Both the position numbers and the translations under genes were made by a program. This document shows positions 23,608 through 33,259 of a stretch of 35,932 nt of DNA, one piece after another. Under the pieces are notes generated by a model. It saw only the letters and a program-made list of their open reading frames with translations, was not told the origin of the DNA and ran no database searches. This DNA is from Cytophagaceae bacterium (GTDB taxonomy: Bacteria > Bacteroidota > Bacteroidia > Cytophagales > Spirosomataceae). The stretch lies in NCBI GenBank assembly GCA_024642485.1, contig JAHEAY010000048.1, forward strand, positions 1-35,932, given 5' to 3'. Every line of letters begins with the position of its first letter. Within the stretch, counting starts at the first letter, position 1.

Positions 23608-25476
23608 ATGAAGATGATGCAGAATTCATATGACGTAATCGTAGTAGGAGCGGGGCATGCAGGCTGTGAGGCGGCGCATGCAGCAGCCCAAATGGGCTCA
23701 AAGGTGTTGTTGATTACGATGAACATGCAAACGATTGCCCAGATGTCCTGCAACCCGGCGATGGGGGGTGTGGCGAAGGGCCAGATCGTTCGTGAAGTAG
23801 ATGCCCTAGGAGGGATGTCGGGAATCATTTCCGACAAAACGATGATTCAGTTTCGAATGTTGAATCGTTCGAAGGGGCCGGCGATGTGGTCGCCAAGATG
23901 CCAATCGGACCGCGCGCGTTTTGCAGAAGAATGGCGCTGGGCTTTGGAACAGAATACCAATGTTGATTTTTGGCAAGATTCTGTGGAAGGCTTAATCGTT
24001 GAAAACGACGAAGTGAAAGGAGTGAACACCCGATTGGGAATGCAGTATTTTGCCCCTACAGTTGTGCTTACAAATGGTACCTTTTTAAATGGTTTAATCC
24101 ATATTGGGGAAAAACATTTTGGCGGAGGAAGAATGGCTGAGCCCATGGCTGGAGGTATCACAGAACAATTAATTCAATTGGGCTTTGAAGCGGGTCGGAT
24201 GAAGACAGGAACCCCGCCGCGTGTGGATGGACGGAGTTTAGATTATTCCAAAATGGAAGAACAAAAAGGGGATGAGAATCCAAGCTCATTTTCATATTTG
24301 ACGAAGGCGCCTATCCAAGCACAACGCTCATGTTGGATTACACATACGAATGAAAAAGTACACGAGGTTCTTCGAAAAGGATTTGATCGCAGTCCGATGT
24401 TTGCAGGAAGAATCAAAGGCTTAGGGCCGCGCTATTGTCCATCCGTGGAAGATAAAATCAATCGCTTTGCGGATAAGGATTCCCATCAAATTTTCGTTGA
24501 GCCGGAAGGGTGGAATACCGTTGAAATTTATGTGAATGGATTTTCAACATCGCTTCCGGAAGACATTCAATTCGAAGCAATCCGCTTGATCCCAGGATTT
24601 GAAAATGCGAAAATGTTCCGACCAGGTTATGCGATCGAATACGACTATTTCCCACCGACGCAATTGAATGCGACCTTGGAAACAAAACGTGTTTCGGGTT
24701 TATACTTTGCCGGACAAATTAACGGTACAACAGGCTATGAAGAAGCTGCTTGCCAAGGATTAATGGCCGGTATCAATGCACACCAAAAAGCACACCAAAA
24801 AGAACCTTTTACTTTATCGAGATCGGAGGCTTACATTGGCGTTTTGATCGACGACTTAATCAACAAAGGTACGGATGAACCTTACCGCATGTTTACGTCA
24901 CGCGCAGAGTTTAGAACCTTGTTAAGACAAGATAATGCCGATGAGCGCTTAACTGAAAAAGGCTTCGGCTTGGGATTGGCAACGCAAGAACGTTTGGATA
25001 CTTACCTGAACAAAAAGGAACAAGTCGCTGCGTTAATTGAAACCATTCAAACAACGAAAGTGAAGCCTGCGGAAATCAACGATTGGTTGCAAGAACAAGG
25101 AACCGCAACATTGAAGGAGGGGGCACCGCTGATTAATTTATTGAAGCGATCCGACTTGAGTTTTGAACAAATTCTCCAACACGAAATTGGCCAAAGTATC
25201 AAAGAAGCATATTCGCAAGAAGTGCTTGAGCAAGTTGAAATTATTGTCAAGTACGAAAGCTATATCGAGAAAGAGCGTTTGATGGTAAACAAGATGAAGA
25301 GCATGGAAGATTTGGCGATTCCGGCGAACTTCGATTATGACAAAATCAAAACCTTGTCCACCGAGTCTCGCATTAAACTTAAATCGATTCGTCCACAAAC
25401 CATTGGTCAAGCGAGCCGCATATCAGGTGTGTCTGCTGCTGACGTTTCGATTTTACTTTTATTTATGGGTCGTTAA
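23608..25476 (+). CDS. mnmG: tRNA uridine-5-carboxymethylaminomethyl modification enzyme MnmG (GidA)
   Basis: With MnmE, installs the carboxymethylaminomethyl group at U34 of tRNAs, using FAD. The 622-aa protein has the FAD-binding [12 protein letters not shown] (12-23), the catalytic-loop SCNPAMGG with C48, the mid-region [12 protein letters not shown], and the C-terminal helical domain, whose conserved [18 protein letters not shown] ends the protein. The ATG at 23608 is used; one at 23614 is equally possible. In many bacteria mnmG neighbours the replication origin, as here, where oriC-like sequence lies 2.5 kb downstream. The usual partner rsmG (gidB) is absent. Confidence 0.97.
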   Translation: MKMMQNSYDVIVVGAGHAGCEAAHAAAQMGSKVLLITMNMQTIAQMSCNPAMGGVAKGQIVREVDALGGMSGIISDKTMIQFRMLNRSKGPAMWSPRCQSDRARFAEEWRWALEQNTNVDFWQDSVEGLIVENDEVKGVNTRLGMQYFAPTVVLTNGTFLNGLIHIGEKHFGGGRMAEPMAGGITEQLIQLGFEAGRMKTGTPPRVDGRSLDYSKMEEQKGDENPSSFSYLTKAPIQAQRSCWITHTNEKVHEVLRKGFDRSPMFAGRIKGLGPRYCPSVEDKINRFADKDSHQIFVEPEGWNTVEIYVNGFSTSLPEDIQFEAIRLIPGFENAKMFRPGYAIEYDYFPPTQLNATLETKRVSGLYFAGQINGTTGYEEAACQGLMAGINAHQKAHQKEPFTLSRSEAYIGVLIDDLINKGTDEPYRMFTSRAEFRTLLRQDNADERLTEKGFGLGLATQERLDTYLNKKEQVAALIETIQTTKVKPAEINDWLQEQGTATLKEGAPLINLLKRSDLSFEQILQHEIGQSIKEAYSQEVLEQVEIIVKYESYIEKERLMVNKMKSMEDLAIPANFDYDKIKTLSTESRIKLKSIRPQTIGQASRISGVSAADVSILLLFMGR

Positions 25477-25478
25477 TT

Positions 25479-26363
25479 ATGGAAACATTACAAAACTGTC
25501 CGGCATGTGGTGAGTCAGAAATGACTACACATTTACAAGCCAAAGACTATACCGTCTCAAAAAACACTTTCACAATTGTTCGTTGTGCAGCCTGTGATTT
25601 ACTCTTCACGAATCCACGACCGGAAGCAGAACAAGCGGGCTATTTTTACCAATCGGAGAATTACATCTCCCACAGCAATACGCAAAAAGGATTCATCAAT
25701 AAGCTTTACCATGCGGTTCGAAAAATAACCTTGAAACAAAAAACAAATTTGATTCAAGGCGATCAACAAGGGACTAAATATCTATTGGATATCGGTTGTG
25801 GCAATGGGCACTTTTTACATGCTTGTCAACAAGACGGATGGAATACCTTTGGCATGGAACTCGATCCTGAAACAGCAGCACGTGCAGCAGCATTAACAGG
25901 TCAAAGCATATTCCCAAATTTACAGGCCATCCCCGATGAGCCTCAATTTGAATTGATCAGTTTGTGGCATGTATTAGAACATGTGTATGAAATCGACGCC
26001 TATTTTGAGTTCTTCAAAAAACGCATTAATCCAGGCGGTAAATTGCTTTTAGCCTTACCCAATTCGAAATCTTTTGATGCGGATTATTTTAAAGAATTTT
26101 GGGCGGCCTATGATGTTCCACGTCATATTTATCATTTCAATCCAGAAACAATTCAGTCGATTGCCAAAAAACACGGATTTAAATTAGCCAAACAACACGG
26201 CCAAATTTTCGACAGTTTTTACATTGCCCTGTTGAGTCACGAATACAAAACCGGAAGCAAGAAATTAATCGCTTCATTTTTCGTCGGCCTTTGGTCAAAC
26301 CTAATAGCCTATTTCAAAACAGGTAATTATTCGAGTAATATCTATATTTTTGAACATGCCTAA
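25479..26363 (+). CDS. SAM-dependent methyltransferase with N-terminal zinc ribbon
   Basis: A 294-aa class I methyltransferase of the Methyltransf_23 type. C7-x2-C10 and C36-x2-C39 form a probable zinc ribbon. The SAM-binding motif I is LLDIGCGNGHFL (102-113), and the HVLEHV block follows at about 164-169. The later ...AYDVPRHIYHF...FDSFYIALLSHEYK stretch is common in Bacteroidota homologues found next to envelope or glycan genes. The C-terminal hydrophobic stretch (residues about 266-278) may associate with membrane. It begins 2 bases after mnmG and overlaps the following lipoprotein gene by 8 bases. The substrate is unknown. Confidence 0.85.
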   Translation: METLQNCPACGESEMTTHLQAKDYTVSKNTFTIVRCAACDLLFTNPRPEAEQAGYFYQSENYISHSNTQKGFINKLYHAVRKITLKQKTNLIQGDQQGTKYLLDIGCGNGHFLHACQQDGWNTFGMELDPETAARAAALTGQSIFPNLQAIPDEPQFELISLWHVLEHVYEIDAYFEFFKKRINPGGKLLLALPNSKSFDADYFKEFWAAYDVPRHIYHFNPETIQSIAKKHGFKLAKQHGQIFDSFYIALLSHEYKTGSKKLIASFFVGLWSNLIAYFKTGNYSSNIYIFEHA

Positions 26364-27978
26364 ATTCGTGCAAAAACTCGCATTCGTCACATTTATCCTG
26401 TTCATCAGCTTGAGCATGTTTCAGCGTTGTGCACAAACGGCAAGTCCTCCGGGCGGAAAAAAAGATACCTTAGCGCCCAAAATTTTAACTAGTATTCCGC
26501 TAAACAAAAGCAAAAATTATACCGGAAAGAAAATCGAATTGAATTTCAATGAATATGTAACAATTAGAAATTTGAATCAAGAATTATTGATCACTCCGAA
26601 TGTGGGAACTTATGAAACACGTATCCGACCTACGGGCGTGACTTTACTATTGGACTCCACACTACATAAAAACACAACCTATACCTTCAATTTCCGAAAC
26701 GCGATTGAAGATATGTCGGAGCGCAATAAAGGCAAAAACATCAAGCTCGTTTTCAGTACGGGATCCGATATTGATTCTTTACAAATCAGCGGCCAGGTGA
26801 AACATTTGGAGACAAATAAAAAGCTAGAATCTATTTTGGTTGGCCTATATCCTTACACGGATACCTTGCGCATTGATCAGGCAAAGCCATACTATTTTAC
26901 GAAAACGGATACGTCTGGAAATTACCAAATAGAGAACATTGCAGCTGGCAAATATTACATGGCGGCATTTAATGACATCAACAATAATTTGGTTTATAAT
27001 TCAAACAAGGAACCTGTTGATTTCATCACACAAAACTTTATTGATTTAAAGAAAAGTCAAACGCAGGATTTTAAAATTGCTTTGCAAAATCAAGATCCCT
27101 TAAAAATAAGTAAGACGACGAGCACAGCTAAAACGGTTTTATATGAATTATCGAGGGGTGTAAAATCGATTGAGCTCCAACCGAAAAATCTGTCATACCA
27201 AATTGAATCACACCGAAACCTTCGTTTCTATGTGGGAAACGTGGAACATCAAGACACGGTACGTATATCAGCAATCGTAACAGATTCATTAAATCGGAAA
27301 ACGACCTTAGCTTTGAAGCTAAAATTTAGAGAGCCTAATAAGAAAGAAAAGGTCGTCAATACACCTTTACGTATGGAAGTTTTTCCAGCAAGCAATCATT
27401 TGTTAAGTCCTGAGGATTCGATTGTAATCAAATTTCCAAAACCGATCGCTTTAATAAATACAAAAGCAATCTCGTTCGTAACAGGCCCTGATGAAGAGAT
27501 TCAATTACCCGACGAGGCCTACAACTGGAATAGCTATGTGAATGAACTAAGCATTCAGAAAGCTTATTTGCCTTTGCGTAATCGTTTTGAATTGAAATTT
27601 GCGAAGCATGCTTTTGTCAGTGTGGAAAAAGATTCCTCCCAAATATTTACACAAGCATTTGAATTTCAAGATTTAGAAAATTATGGAAGTATTTCAGGGA
27701 GTATCAACACACCTAAAGGAAAACATGTATTTCAGTTAATCAAATCGGATACGAAGGCTTTGGCATACCAACAAACGGGCGAAAACACATTCAATTTTCC
27801 ACACGTGGAACCCGGTTTATATGAATTACGTGCTATCGAGGATCGCAATGGTAATGGACTTTGGGATTTAGGCAACTTTAAAACAAAAGAAAAGCCTGAG
27901 TCGATCTATTTCTTCCCAGGCAAGATCAAATTGAAGGCCAACTTCCAGATCAGCGATGTGTTGATAAGTACCCAATAA
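26356..27978 (+). CDS. Ig-like (Big_5/SbsA-type) lipoprotein
   Basis: A 540-aa surface or periplasmic lipoprotein. The signal helix ends in SMFQRC with the lipid-accepting C25, followed by AQTASPPGGKKDTLAP, a signature of Bacteroidota Ig-like lipoproteins. Residues about 36-140 form the Ig-like domain (KILTSIPLNKSK, then NFNEYVTI, then TYTFNFRNAIED). A carboxypeptidase-regulatory-like beta sandwich follows at about 145-240 (GQVKHLETNKKLESILVGLY, then DTSGNYQIENIAAGKYYMAAF), and a similar fold recurs near the end (FPHVEPGLYELRAIEDRNGNG). The ATG at 26356 is preferred over a TTG six bases upstream; it overlaps the methyltransferase by 8 bases. It is the last gene before the origin. Confidence 0.85.
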   Translation: MPKFVQKLAFVTFILFISLSMFQRCAQTASPPGGKKDTLAPKILTSIPLNKSKNYTGKKIELNFNEYVTIRNLNQELLITPNVGTYETRIRPTGVTLLLDSTLHKNTTYTFNFRNAIEDMSERNKGKNIKLVFSTGSDIDSLQISGQVKHLETNKKLESILVGLYPYTDTLRIDQAKPYYFTKTDTSGNYQIENIAAGKYYMAAFNDINNNLVYNSNKEPVDFITQNFIDLKKSQTQDFKIALQNQDPLKISKTTSTAKTVLYELSRGVKSIELQPKNLSYQIESHRNLRFYVGNVEHQDTVRISAIVTDSLNRKTTLALKLKFREPNKKEKVVNTPLRMEVFPASNHLLSPEDSIVIKFPKPIALINTKAISFVTGPDEEIQLPDEAYNWNSYVNELSIQKAYLPLRNRFELKFAKHAFVSVEKDSSQIFTQAFEFQDLENYGSISGSINTPKGKHVFQLIKSDTKALAYQQTGENTFNFPHVEPGLYELRAIEDRNGNGLWDLGNFKTKEKPESIYFFPGKIKLKANFQISDVLISTQ

Positions 27979-28464
27979 ACCCCCATTTTATCCACAATAG
28001 CTGTGGACGAATGTGGATAAAATTTCATACCCTGTGGAAAATGTGTATAAGTCCACACTTATCCACGTAATACGGAAACCTTATCCACAAGTTGATAAGT
28101 TATTTAAAATTATCAACTTCCTGATTAATAGCATATTACAAATCAAATTCTGACTTATCCACATATCCACAGAGAACAACAAAGAGAAACAAAGAAAAGA
28201 TTTTAAAAAGTTTTTCTTTTTTTAATTTATATGTGTGGATAAATGAAATCTACCGGTTGACACAGGTGAAGTATACAATTTTTGATGTTATATTGATATT
28301 TTACCCTAAAAAAATATTTAATTAAGATATAATAGCATATTTATACCCCACGAATTGTGGATAACTTGTGGACAATAAATACTTGTGTACAAAATATTCG
28401 TTTAAAAGTGCAAATCGAGGAGCTGATTTGTTAACTTTGATATTCATTACCAACAAACTCAATC
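27979..28464. other. Probable chromosomal replication origin (oriC)
   Basis: A 486-bp gene-free stretch with six perfect DnaA boxes (TTATCCACA): plus strand at 27988-27996, 28081-28089 and 28155-28163; minus strand at 28012-28020, 28234-28242 and 28356-28364. Near-consensus boxes include TTTTCCACA at 28033-28041 (minus), TTATACACA at 28042-28050 (minus), TTATCCACG at 28059-28067, ATATCCACA at 28163-28171 and TTGTCCACA at 28367-28375 (minus). AT-rich runs at about 28200-28232 and 28280-28345 could be the unwinding element. parS sites 4-6 kb to the left support the assignment. dnaA is not adjacent. Confidence 0.88.
28432..28439 (+). promoter_or_regulatory. Candidate -7 promoter box for the acyl-CoA synthetase gene
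   Basis: TAACTTTG fits TAnnTTTG and lies 25 bases before the ATG at 28465, at the right edge of the origin region. The -33 element is poor. Its distance from the last DnaA-like box is about 50 bases, so DnaA binding could influence this promoter; that is inference. Confidence 0.5.
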
Positions 28465-30240
28465 ATGCTTGAATTTTCAAATTTCACCCGCGTATTTGAT
28501 TTACTGCCGATTTACGATCAGCTCCATAAATCGGATTTGTTTTGCTTGAAGCGAAATGGCGAATGGCGAAAATATAGTTCGGAAGAAACTTTGGATATCA
28601 TTCAAGATGTTGCTTTGGGACTTTTGGCTTTGAAGATTAAACCAGGAGATAAAATTGCCATCATATCGGGCAATCGGCCGGAATGGAATTTTGTTGATTT
28701 TGCTATTCAATTGATTGGTGCTGTTTCTGTGCCGATGTACCCAACCATAACTGTGGAAGATTATGCATTCATTTTTGAGAATGCGGAAGTGAAGTATGTG
28801 TTTGTGGAGGGAGAAGAATTATATCTTAAAGCGAAAGAGGCTGCGAAAGGAAATCGCAAGATTAAGAAGGTCTTTACTTTCGACCCAGTTGAGGGAGCTG
28901 CCATGTGGACTGATGTGAAAGATGCAGGTTTTGGTCAAGATCGTTCGCCATTGAAAGCTTTGAAAGATGCGGTGAAACCTAGTGATTTATTGACCTTAAT
29001 TTATACATCGGGAACAACCGGTCGGCCGAAAGGGGTTATGTTGACCCATCACAATATTGTTTCCAACGTAAAAGCTTTAATTCGTGGAAAGTTTTTTGAT
29101 TTACATGCGACAGATCGCGCATTAAGCTTTTTACCACTTTGTCATATTTACGAGCGGACCGACATTTACATGTACATGTCTTATGGTGTTTCGGTGTATT
29201 ATGCTGAAAGCATGGATACGATTGCAGATAATATCAAAGAAGTTAAGCCGTCCATGTTTGCTTCGGTTCCAAGATTATTAGAGAAAGTTTACGATAAGAT
29301 TTTAGCCAAAGGCAATGAGTTAACGGGTATCAAACGTAAATTATTTTTTGGCGCGATTGAATTTGGATTGCAATATGACCCGATGGTTCCGTTGGGTTTC
29401 GTGGATTCCATCAAATTAGCAGTTTATCGGAAATTGATTTTCAGTAAATGGCGTGAGGCCTTAGGTGGAAATGTGCGTTTGATTGCTTCAGGGTCCGCTG
29501 CCTTACAACCTCGTTTATCACGTGTTTTCTGGGCGGCTGGAGTACCTGTCAGTGAAGGATATGGGTTGACGGAGACCTCTCCAGTTATTTCGGTATCTCA
29601 AGTTAATCCCCCCGATTTCCGCATCGGTTGCGTGGGAACTTTAGTAGATAGCATGGAATTGAAAATTGCGGAGGATGGAGAAATTTGTGTGCGCGGGGAT
29701 TCGGTGATGGTCGGATATTACAAAAATCCAGGAGCAACGGCTGAGGCTGTCGATAAAGACGGTTGGTTCCACACGGGCGATATCGGTGAAATGGTGGAAG
29801 GTAAGTATTTGAAAATTACGGATCGTAAAAAAGAAATTTTTAAAACTTCGGGTGGTAAGTATGTAGCACCACAGTTGGTGGAAAATAAATTAAAAGAATC
29901 TGCGTTTATCGAACAATGCATGGTGGTTGGCGAAGGCCAAAAATTCCCTTCTGCATTGATTATTCCGGAATTTGCGGCTTTAGGTGTTTGGTGCAAGCAA
30001 CATGGAATTCCAGTTGGTACGCCTGAGGAATTGATCAACAATAAAGATGTTTTTCGAAAACTGGAGGAAGAGGTAATGTCCACCATGGGTTCTGTGGCCA
30101 AATATGAACAGGTTAAGAAATTCGTTTTATTACCTCGTTTGTTTACGGTTCAAGATGGTGAAATCACCCCTACCTTGAAGTTGAAGCGCAAGGCTATTTA
30201 TGCCAAACACGAAAAAGCCATTTTGGCATTGTATGAATAA
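28465..30240 (+). CDS. Long-chain fatty acid-CoA ligase (AMP-forming)
   Basis: Activates fatty acids to acyl-CoA via an acyl-adenylate at the inner membrane face. The 591-aa ANL enzyme has YTSGTTGRPKGV (180-191) for ATP, FLPLCHIYERT in the acyl-binding region, EGYGLTETSP as the adenylate motif, WFHTGDIG and ITDRKKEIFKTSGGKYV in the hinge, and a C-terminal lysine-rich PTLKLKRKAIYAKH containing the catalytic lysine region. This is the FadD15/long-chain subgroup common in Bacteroidota. It is the first gene right of the origin and seems monocistronic; the gmd operon has its own promoter 48 bases after its stop. Confidence 0.92.
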   Translation: MLEFSNFTRVFDLLPIYDQLHKSDLFCLKRNGEWRKYSSEETLDIIQDVALGLLALKIKPGDKIAIISGNRPEWNFVDFAIQLIGAVSVPMYPTITVEDYAFIFENAEVKYVFVEGEELYLKAKEAAKGNRKIKKVFTFDPVEGAAMWTDVKDAGFGQDRSPLKALKDAVKPSDLLTLIYTSGTTGRPKGVMLTHHNIVSNVKALIRGKFFDLHATDRALSFLPLCHIYERTDIYMYMSYGVSVYYAESMDTIADNIKEVKPSMFASVPRLLEKVYDKILAKGNELTGIKRKLFFGAIEFGLQYDPMVPLGFVDSIKLAVYRKLIFSKWREALGGNVRLIASGSAALQPRLSRVFWAAGVPVSEGYGLTETSPVISVSQVNPPDFRIGCVGTLVDSMELKIAEDGEICVRGDSVMVGYYKNPGATAEAVDKDGWFHTGDIGEMVEGKYLKITDRKKEIFKTSGGKYVAPQLVENKLKESAFIEQCMVVGEGQKFPSALIIPEFAALGVWCKQHGIPVGTPEELINNKDVFRKLEEEVMSTMGSVAKYEQVKKFVLLPRLFTVQDGEITPTLKLKRKAIYAKHEKAILALYE

Positions 30241-30264
30241 AATAACGTGTTTTAACGAATTAGT

Positions 30265-30295
30265 TTTAGTGCTCTGCTAAAATTTCGTAATTTTG
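30265..30295 (+). promoter_or_regulatory. Promoter for the gmd operon
   Basis: TAATTTTG (30288-30295) matches TAnnTTTG, with TTTA (one mismatch to TTTG) 19-20 bases upstream. A start near 30301 gives a leader of about 38 bases before gmd. An AAGGAG sequence at about 30317-30322 resembles a Shine-Dalgarno, but it is too far (16 bases) from the ATG for the usual role. Confidence 0.6.
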
Positions 30296-30338
30296 AGGTT
30301 TGAAAAAATATTCCGTAAGGAGTCATTAAATTGGATGT

Positions 30339-31415
30339 ATGTCACAGCATAAAAAAGTAGCCTTAATTACGGGTATTACAGGTCAGGATGGAGCCTATTT
30401 GGCAGAATTGTTGTTGAGTAAAAATTATGTAGTTCATGGGATTAAGCGTAGAAGTTCTTTGATCAATACGCAACGAATCGATCATTTATACGAAGATCCG
30501 CATGTCGATTCATCCAATTTCCACTTGCATTATGGTGATTTAAGTGACTCAACGAATATCATTCGCATCATTCAAGATGTTCAACCTGACGAAATTTACA
30601 ATTTAGGTGCGATGTCGCATGTCAAAGTTTCTTTTGACGAACCTGAATATACAGCGCAAGTAGATGGAATCGGTACTTTGCGTATTTTGGAAGCCGTTCG
30701 TTTATTGGGTTTAACGAAGAAAACAAAGATTTATCAGGCGTCTACGTCGGAATTATATGGCTTGGTACAAGAAGTACCTCAGTCAGAAAAAACACCTTTT
30801 TATCCACGCTCACCGTATGCCGTTGCTAAATTATATGGCTATTGGATTACGGTGAATTACCGTGAAGCTTATGATATGTTTGCGGTGAACGGAATTTTGT
30901 TCAACCACGAGTCTCCATTGCGTGGAGAAACTTTTGTAACGAGAAAAATCACACGTGGAGTGGCGCAGATTGCGATGGGCCAACAAGATAAATTGTATTT
31001 AGGAAACTTAGATGCGAAACGCGATTGGGGCCATGCCAAAGACTATGTTGAGGCAATGTGGTTGATTTTGCAACAAGAAAAACCGGAGGACTTTGTGATT
31101 GCAACAGGAATTACGACTACCGTTCGTGATTTTATTCGCATGGCATTTAGTGAGGTAGGTATTGAAATTAAATTTACGGGTGAAGGTGTGAATGAAATTG
31201 CAACGATTGCGGCATGCAACAATCCTTTGTACCAAGTAGAAATTGGCAAAGAGGTTGTAGCTGTTGATCCACGTTATTTCCGCCCTACAGAAGTAGAGTT
31301 GTTGATCGGTGATCCTACCAAAGCGAAGGAAAAATTAGGTTGGAAATTGCAATATGATTTACCGGCTTTGGTGAAAGATATGATGGCTTCCGACGTACAA
31401 TTGTTTACCAAATAA
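30339..31415 (+). CDS. gmd: GDP-mannose 4,6-dehydratase
   Basis: Converts GDP-mannose to GDP-4-keto-6-deoxymannose, the precursor of GDP-fucose, GDP-rhamnose or perosamine for surface polysaccharide. The 358-aa short-chain dehydrogenase has the NADP-binding [11 protein letters not shown] (11-21), the KRRSS cofactor loop (37-40 region), STSELYG with catalytic Ser/Glu (136-141), and Y160-x3-K164. RDWGHAKDY is the sugar-nucleotide segment. No GDP-fucose synthase (fcl) or perosamine synthase follows, so the final sugar cannot be told from this window. The stop codon is one base from the next start, forming a tight operon with the UDP-sugar dehydrogenase and the NusG-like gene. Confidence 0.95.
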   Translation: MSQHKKVALITGITGQDGAYLAELLLSKNYVVHGIKRRSSLINTQRIDHLYEDPHVDSSNFHLHYGDLSDSTNIIRIIQDVQPDEIYNLGAMSHVKVSFDEPEYTAQVDGIGTLRILEAVRLLGLTKKTKIYQASTSELYGLVQEVPQSEKTPFYPRSPYAVAKLYGYWITVNYREAYDMFAVNGILFNHESPLRGETFVTRKITRGVAQIAMGQQDKLYLGNLDAKRDWGHAKDYVEAMWLILQQEKPEDFVIATGITTTVRDFIRMAFSEVGIEIKFTGEGVNEIATIAACNNPLYQVEIGKEVVAVDPRYFRPTEVELLIGDPTKAKEKLGWKLQYDLPALVKDMMASDVQLFTK

Positions 31416-31416
31416 G

Positions 31417-32670
31417 ATGAATCCATCGATTGCGATAATAGGTTTGGGCTATGTGGGATTCCCGCTGGCTGTGGAGTTTGGAAAGATTTATCCAACCTTG
31501 GGTTTTGATATCGACGCTTCGCGTATTGATGAATTAAAGTCGGGGGTGGATCGCACTCAAGAAGTTAATGCTGCCCAATTAGCGGAATCGAAAAACTTGC
31601 GTTTTTCTTCGCAAGTGTCGGATTTAGCGTCCTGCAATACCTTTATTGTTACGGTTCCTACGCCTATAGATCATTTCAAAAAGCCTGATTTGAGTCCTTT
31701 GTTAAAGGCATCTGAGATGATTGGAAAGGTCTTGAAAAAAGGTGACGTGGTGATTTATGAATCCACGGTTTATCCAGGTTGCACGGAAGAAGATTGTGTG
31801 CCGGTGCTAGAAAAACATTCGGGATTGGTGTTTAATCAGGATTTTTTCTGTGGTTATTCGCCGGAGCGCATTAATCCAGGTGATAAGGTCAATACATTAA
31901 CGAAGATCAAAAAAGTAACTTCAGGTTCTACGCCGGAAATCGCGGAGTGGGTGGATCAATTATACAAATCGATTATCGTTGCTGGCACGCACAAGGCCTC
32001 ATCGTTAAAGGTTGCTGAGGCGAGTAAAGCGATTGAGAATGCCCAGCGCGATGTCAATATTTCCTTTGTCAATGAGCTTTCCTTGATCTTTGATCGGATG
32101 GGCATTGATACGACTGAGGTCTTAGAAGCAGCCGGAACGAAATGGAATTTCTTGAATTTTAAGCCCGGTTTAGTGGGCGGCCACTGTATTGGGGTCGATC
32201 CGTACTATTTATTGCATAAATCGGAGAGTTTGGGCTATTATCCGCAGGTTATTCTATCCGGCCGACGAGTGAATGACAACATGGGAATTTTTGTTGCCAA
32301 TAAATTGGTCAAATTACTCATTCAAAAAGGCAAGAAAATCGGCGGTGCCAAAACCTTAATGTTAGGCATCACGTTCAAAGAAAACTGTCCGGATATTCGT
32401 AATTCACGGGTGGTGGATATTTACAAAGAGTTGGTTGATTTCGGCATGGAAGTGGACGTCTATGATCCTTGGGCGAATGCCAAAGAGGTTAAACATGAGC
32501 ATGGTATCAGTCTTGTTTCGGAATTAGGTCAGGCCTATGATGCCATTGTGTTAACGGTGGCGCACCGGGAATTTTTGGATCTCGCCTTCGGCGAACTAAA
32601 AGCTAAAGATGGGGTGCTTTTTGATATCAAATCGATTTTAGATAAATCCATCGTAGACGCTCGATTATAA
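31417..32670 (+). CDS. UDP-N-acetyl-hexosamine 6-dehydrogenase (TviB/WbpO-like)
   Basis: Oxidises C6 of a UDP-N-acetylhexosamine to the uronic acid, using NAD, for capsule or O-antigen. The 417-aa protein has GLGYVGFPLAVEFGK (9-23), TVPTPID, ESTVYPGCTEE and YSPERINPGD. The catalytic cysteine is C257 in GLVGGHCIGVDPYYL, and LGITFKENCPDIRNS opens the C-terminal UDP-binding domain. The YSPERINPGD block favours the TviB/WbpO group over UDP-glucose dehydrogenase. It lies one base after gmd and one before the NusG-like gene. The alternative is UDP-ManNAc dehydrogenase (WbpA/WecC), which I cannot exclude. Confidence 0.9.
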   Translation: MNPSIAIIGLGYVGFPLAVEFGKIYPTLGFDIDASRIDELKSGVDRTQEVNAAQLAESKNLRFSSQVSDLASCNTFIVTVPTPIDHFKKPDLSPLLKASEMIGKVLKKGDVVIYESTVYPGCTEEDCVPVLEKHSGLVFNQDFFCGYSPERINPGDKVNTLTKIKKVTSGSTPEIAEWVDQLYKSIIVAGTHKASSLKVAEASKAIENAQRDVNISFVNELSLIFDRMGIDTTEVLEAAGTKWNFLNFKPGLVGGHCIGVDPYYLLHKSESLGYYPQVILSGRRVNDNMGIFVANKLVKLLIQKGKKIGGAKTLMLGITFKENCPDIRNSRVVDIYKELVDFGMEVDVYDPWANAKEVKHEHGISLVSELGQAYDAIVLTVAHREFLDLAFGELKAKDGVLFDIKSILDKSIVDARL

Positions 32671-32671
32671 G

Positions 32672-33142
32672 ATGGCCTGGTATGCGGTTTACACGAAATC
32701 TCGCACAGAGAAAAAAGTGGCCTTGCGTCTAAAGGAGGCAGGAATCGAGGCCTATTGTCCCGTAAATAAGCGCGAAAAACAGTGGTCGGACCGACGAAAA
32801 GTCACCGAGGAGCCACTTTTTCGTTCATACGTTTTTGTCAACATTGATTTAGAAAAACAAAGCGCAACAGTTCGTCGGACCCTGGGCGTTGTCAATTTTG
32901 TCTATTGGTTACAAAAGCCTGCCGTCATTCAAGACGATGAGATTCTGGCGATTAAACAATTTTTATCGGAGCATGCGGCCGTAGAGGTATTTGGAAATAC
33001 CCTTCAAGTGGGTGATTTTATTACTATTGATGCGGGTGCCTTGAAAGGCCAACAAGCGGAAGTGATGGGGATTAAAAATCGGCACGAAGTGCGATTACGT
33101 ATTGACTCCTTGGGATTTGAGTTGGTGGCGAGGGTGGAGTAA
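32672..33142 (+). CDS. NusG-like specialised antiterminator (UpxY/LoaP type)
   Basis: A 156-aa NusG paralogue: NGN domain WYAVYTKSRTEKKVALRLKE...PLFRSYVFVNI, then a KOW domain from about 110 (GDFITIDAGALKGQQAEVMG). It is too short and too specialised to be housekeeping NusG, and its place in a polysaccharide operon matches UpxY of Bacteroides and LoaP, which keep RNA polymerase from terminating within long capsule operons. Unusually it is the third gene here; UpxY genes are normally first. It ends the operon; a palindrome at 33157-33176 follows and may terminate transcription. The genes it should regulate are not visible in this window. Confidence 0.85.
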   Translation: MAWYAVYTKSRTEKKVALRLKEAGIEAYCPVNKREKQWSDRRKVTEEPLFRSYVFVNIDLEKQSATVRRTLGVVNFVYWLQKPAVIQDDEILAIKQFLSEHAAVEVFGNTLQVGDFITIDAGALKGQQAEVMGIKNRHEVRLRIDSLGFELVARVE

Positions 33143-33151
33143 TTCCCATAT

Positions 33152-33176
33152 TGTAGAGACGCGATACCTCGCGTCT
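33152..33176. repeat. Dispersed palindrome copy after the NusG-like gene
   Basis: TGTAGAG followed by the core AGACGCGATACCTCGCGTCT (33157-33176), identical to the copy at 14239-14263. The perfect 8-bp stem with TACC loop lies 14 bases after the operon's last stop and may act as a terminator. The rest of the gap to the toxin gene (33177-33259) contains no gene. Confidence 0.75.
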
Positions 33177-33259
33177 GTTTGCCTTTTATGTCATTTACGC
33201 ATCAGCCGATAGTCCGCAGGGAAATAGTACGTAGTATAGATGCCGCGATTCTCTATTAT

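Noticed and set aside
26114-26129. Partial parS-like sequence TGTTCCACGTCATATT in the methyltransferase gene
   Set aside because: Only the left half matches; it encodes a DVPRHIYHF segment shared by the protein family, so coding constraint explains it.
30317-30322. AAGGAG as a Shine-Dalgarno for gmd
   Set aside because: It is about 16 bases from the ATG, too far for the standard role, and most genes here lack such sites, as usual for Bacteroidota.
32672-33142. Housekeeping nusG
   Set aside because: It is not next to secE or rplK, it is shorter than typical NusG, and it sits in a polysaccharide operon, which fits UpxY/LoaP.
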